A stretch of DNA of 64,000 bases from Kingella potus (GTDB lineage: Bacteria; Pseudomonadota; Gammaproteobacteria; Burkholderiales; Neisseriaceae): positions 186,001 to 250,000 of the forward strand of contig NZ_UGJJ01000001.1 of the NCBI RefSeq assembly GCF_900451175.1, read 5' to 3'. The notes under the pieces are model-generated. The model saw only the letters and a list, made by a program, of their open reading frames with translations, had not been told where the DNA came from and did not search any database. Made by a program: the position numbers and the translations under genes. This document shows positions 62,310-64,000 of the stretch, piece after piece (the stretch's first letter is position 1; each line of letters begins with the position of its first letter).

Positions 62310-63740
62310 TCAGCCCAGTTTGGCTTTCACCAGCTCCTGCACCTGAGCGGGGTTGGCTTTGCCTTTGCTGGCTTTCATCACCTGGCCGACTATGGCATTG
62401 AGGGCTTTTTCGTTGCCCGCTTTGAACTGCTCCACCGCTTTGGCGTTGGCCGCCAGCACTTCGTCCACCATCGCTTCAATCGCGCCCGTGTCGGTAATCT
62501 GCACCAAACCGTGTTTTTCGATGATCTGCTCCACCGTGGCTTCGGGTTCGGCCCACATGGCTTCAAAGGCTTTTTTCGCCAGTTTGCTGCTCAGCGTGCC
62601 GTCGGCGATTTTGCCGATCAGGGCGGCCAGACGTGCCGCGTCTATCGGGCTTTGCGCCAGCTCCAAACCTTCTTTGTTGAGCGCGGCAGCCAATTCGCCG
62701 TTCACCCAGTTGGCCGCAAGCTTGCCCTGTCCGCTCGTTTTGGCGGCGGTTTCAAAGAAGGCTGCCTGAAAACGGCCGGCGGTCAGCAGCCGCGCATCGT
62801 ATTCGCTCACACCGTAATCGGCCACAAAACGCTGCGCCATTTCAGACGGCAGCTCGGGCATTTCGTCGCGTGCCTGCTGCAACTGGCCGTCTGAAATGAT
62901 GACGGGCAGCAAATCGGGGTCGGGGAAATAGCGGTAGTCGTGCGCGTCTTCTTTCAGGCGCATCACGCGGGTTTCGCCTTTGTCGGGGTCGAACAGCATG
63001 GTGGCCTGCTGCACTTGGCCGCCGTCTTCCAAAATCTCGATTTGCGCTTCCACTTCGTAGTTGACCGCCTGCTCCAAAAAGCGGAACGAATTTAGGTTTT
63101 TGATTTCGCGGCGCGTGCCGAACTCGGCCTGGCCTTTGGGGCGCACCGATACGTTGGCATCGATGCGGAACGAACCCTCGGCCATATTGCCGTCGCAAAT
63201 ATCCAGCCACGTTACCAAGCCGTGCAGGGCTTTGGCATAGGCCACCGCTTCGGCGGCGGAACGCAATTCCGGTTCGGACACCACTTCCAGCAGCGGTGTG
63301 CCGGCACGGTTCAAATCGATGCCCGTTGCGCCGTTCAAGCCTTCGTGCACCGATTTGCCCGCGTCTTCTTCCATGTGGGCGCGGGTTACGTTGATGGTTT
63401 TCACTTCATCGCCCACCACGATTTCCAGCTTGCCGTGTTCCACAATCGGCAATTCCAACTGGCTGATCTGATAGCCTTTCGGCAGGTCGGGGTAGAAATA
63501 GTTTTTGCGGTCGAACACGTTTTTCCGGTTGATTTTGGCGTTCAATGCCAAGCCTAATTTAATGGCTTTGGCCACCACTTCGCGGTTCATCACCGGCAGC
63601 ACGCCGGGCAGCGCGCATTCCACCACGCTGGCGTGGGCGTTCGGCTCCGCGCCAAACGCCGTGGATGCGCCGCTGAAAATTTTGGATTTGGTGTTGAGCT
63701 GGACGTGGATTTCCAGTCCGATTACGGTTTCCCAGGTCAT
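62310..63740 (-). CDS. gatB: Asp-tRNA(Asn)/Glu-tRNA(Gln) amidotransferase subunit B
   Basis: A 476-residue subunit that phosphorylates and transamidates mischarged Glu-tRNA(Gln) or Asp-tRNA(Asn) with GatC/GatA. MTWETVIGLEIHVQLNTKSKIFSG and the metal-site YFYPDLPKGYQISQ region are diagnostic, and the C-terminus is the YqeY-like helical tail (LNAIVGQVMKASKGKANPAQVQEL). gatA and gatC are not in the window; an unidentified small gene lies just upstream. A TAAAAT -10 candidate is at 63825-63830 (minus strand). Confidence 0.97.
   Translation of the reverse strand: MTWETVIGLEIHVQLNTKSKIFSGASTAFGAEPNAHASVVECALPGVLPVMNREVVAKAIKLGLALNAKINRKNVFDRKNYFYPDLPKGYQISQLELPIVEHGKLEIVVGDEVKTINVTRAHMEEDAGKSVHEGLNGATGIDLNRAGTPLLEVVSEPELRSAAEAVAYAKALHGLVTWLDICDGNMAEGSFRIDANVSVRPKGQAEFGTRREIKNLNSFRFLEQAVNYEVEAQIEILEDGGQVQQATMLFDPDKGETRVMRLKEDAHDYRYFPDPDLLPVIISDGQLQQARDEMPELPSEMAQRFVADYGVSEYDARLLTAGRFQAAFFETAAKTSGQGKLAANWVNGELAAALNKEGLELAQSPIDAARLAALIGKIADGTLSSKLAKKAFEAMWAEPEATVEQIIEKHGLVQITDTGAIEAMVDEVLAANAKAVEQFKAGNEKALNAIVGQVMKASKGKANPAQVQELVKAKLG
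62759..62770 (+). other. Simonsiella-type uptake sequence within gatB
   Basis: AGGCTGCCTGAA, the dialect reported for Simonsiella, occurs exactly inside gatB. On its own it could be chance. The following ACGG and its isolation mean no hairpin forms. Confidence 0.4.
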
Positions 63741-63896
63741 AGATGGTCTTTCTGAATGGAGATAATGGGGATACGGTTCAGGTTGGTTCAGGCCGTCTGA
63801 AAACAGGCTGAGGCAAAGCGGCGCATTTTAACTGTTTTCCGCTTTTCAGACGGCCTTTTCATATCAGGCAGGCCGTCTGAAAGCATTGCGCCCGCA

Positions 63897-64000
63897 TCAG
63901 TATTTCTTTTGGAAACCCGGAAGCTGCCAATGCAGATGGTAGGCGGCCAGCCGCAGCAGGCAGCCGCCGGCAAAGAGCAGGTTGAGGGTGAAAGCGTTGT
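63897..64000 (-). CDS. C-terminal end of an unidentified membrane protein (partial)
   Basis: A minus-strand frame enters from the right edge and ends at TGA 63897-63899. The visible 34 residues include NAFTLNLLFAGGCLLRLAAY, a hydrophobic helix, and end in HLHWQLPGFQKKY. It lies upstream of gatB on the same strand, separated by about 155 bases with three DUS (63790, 63845 inverted, 63870). I do not recognise the family. Confidence 0.5.
   Translation of the reverse strand, partial: NAFTLNLLFAGGCLLRLAAYHLHWQLPGFQKKY

Overview
The window looks like a chromosomal segment of a high-GC commensal Neisseria. The main evidence is the very large number of 12-base DNA uptake sequences (DUS) of the AGGCCGTCTGAA type, scattered between genes and mostly arranged as inward-facing pairs that double as terminator hairpins. 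This AG-type dialect, the high GC content and the presence of a full narGHJI operon point away from N. meningitidis/N. gonorrhoeae (AT-DUS, lower GC) and towards a species such as N. bacilliformis or N. elongata. The species name is an inference.

Layout. 1-4.8 kb: the end of an unidentified gene, ETF:ubiquinone oxidoreductase and an OPT-family transporter. 5.4-10.4 kb: a decaying siderophore-uptake locus, with a binding protein and a FecCD permease on the minus strand and a divergent FepA-like receptor broken by two frameshifts and a stop; no ATPase gene is present. 10.7-21.0 kb: respiratory nitrate reductase narG-(cupin)-narHJI followed by molybdate uptake modA...modBC, a coherent molybdoenzyme-plus-metal-supply block that also carries Kingella-type uptake sequences. 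21.7-28.2 kb: cysI, an SbmA/YddA-like exporter with a small secreted protein, aroC and tehB. 28.5-34.7 kb: DUF1266, CPBP protease, DUF1853, trpG, tRNA-Glu and tRNA-Arg, a DnaQ/Cho-like fusion and a DUF4124 protein. 34.8-43 kb: guaB, a DASS transporter, scpA/mtnP, an EamA transporter, ribH, nusB, smr. 43.4-49.9 kb: the pyruvate dehydrogenase cluster aceE-aceF-lpdA. 50-64 kb: small envelope proteins, an RluA-type pseudouridine synthase, recB, divergent ppsA/ppsR, a glycosyltransferase, a TauE-like transporter and gatB.

Most of the window is ordinary housekeeping. The unexplained structure lies in the gene-free spacers. They hold a family of short palindromic repeats (core GGGTGTG..GCACGC, with covarying stems) tightly linked to DUS, in places as tandem arrays of about 115 bp. 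Other points of interest are the mixed uptake-sequence dialects around nar/mod, the cupin gene inside the nar operon, the eroded siderophore locus and a DnaQ exonuclease fused to a degenerate GIY-YIG domain. I saw no CRISPR array, insertion sequence, prophage or rRNA operon. I did not find a clearly new multi-gene system; the REP/DUS composite repeats are the best candidate for something under-described.
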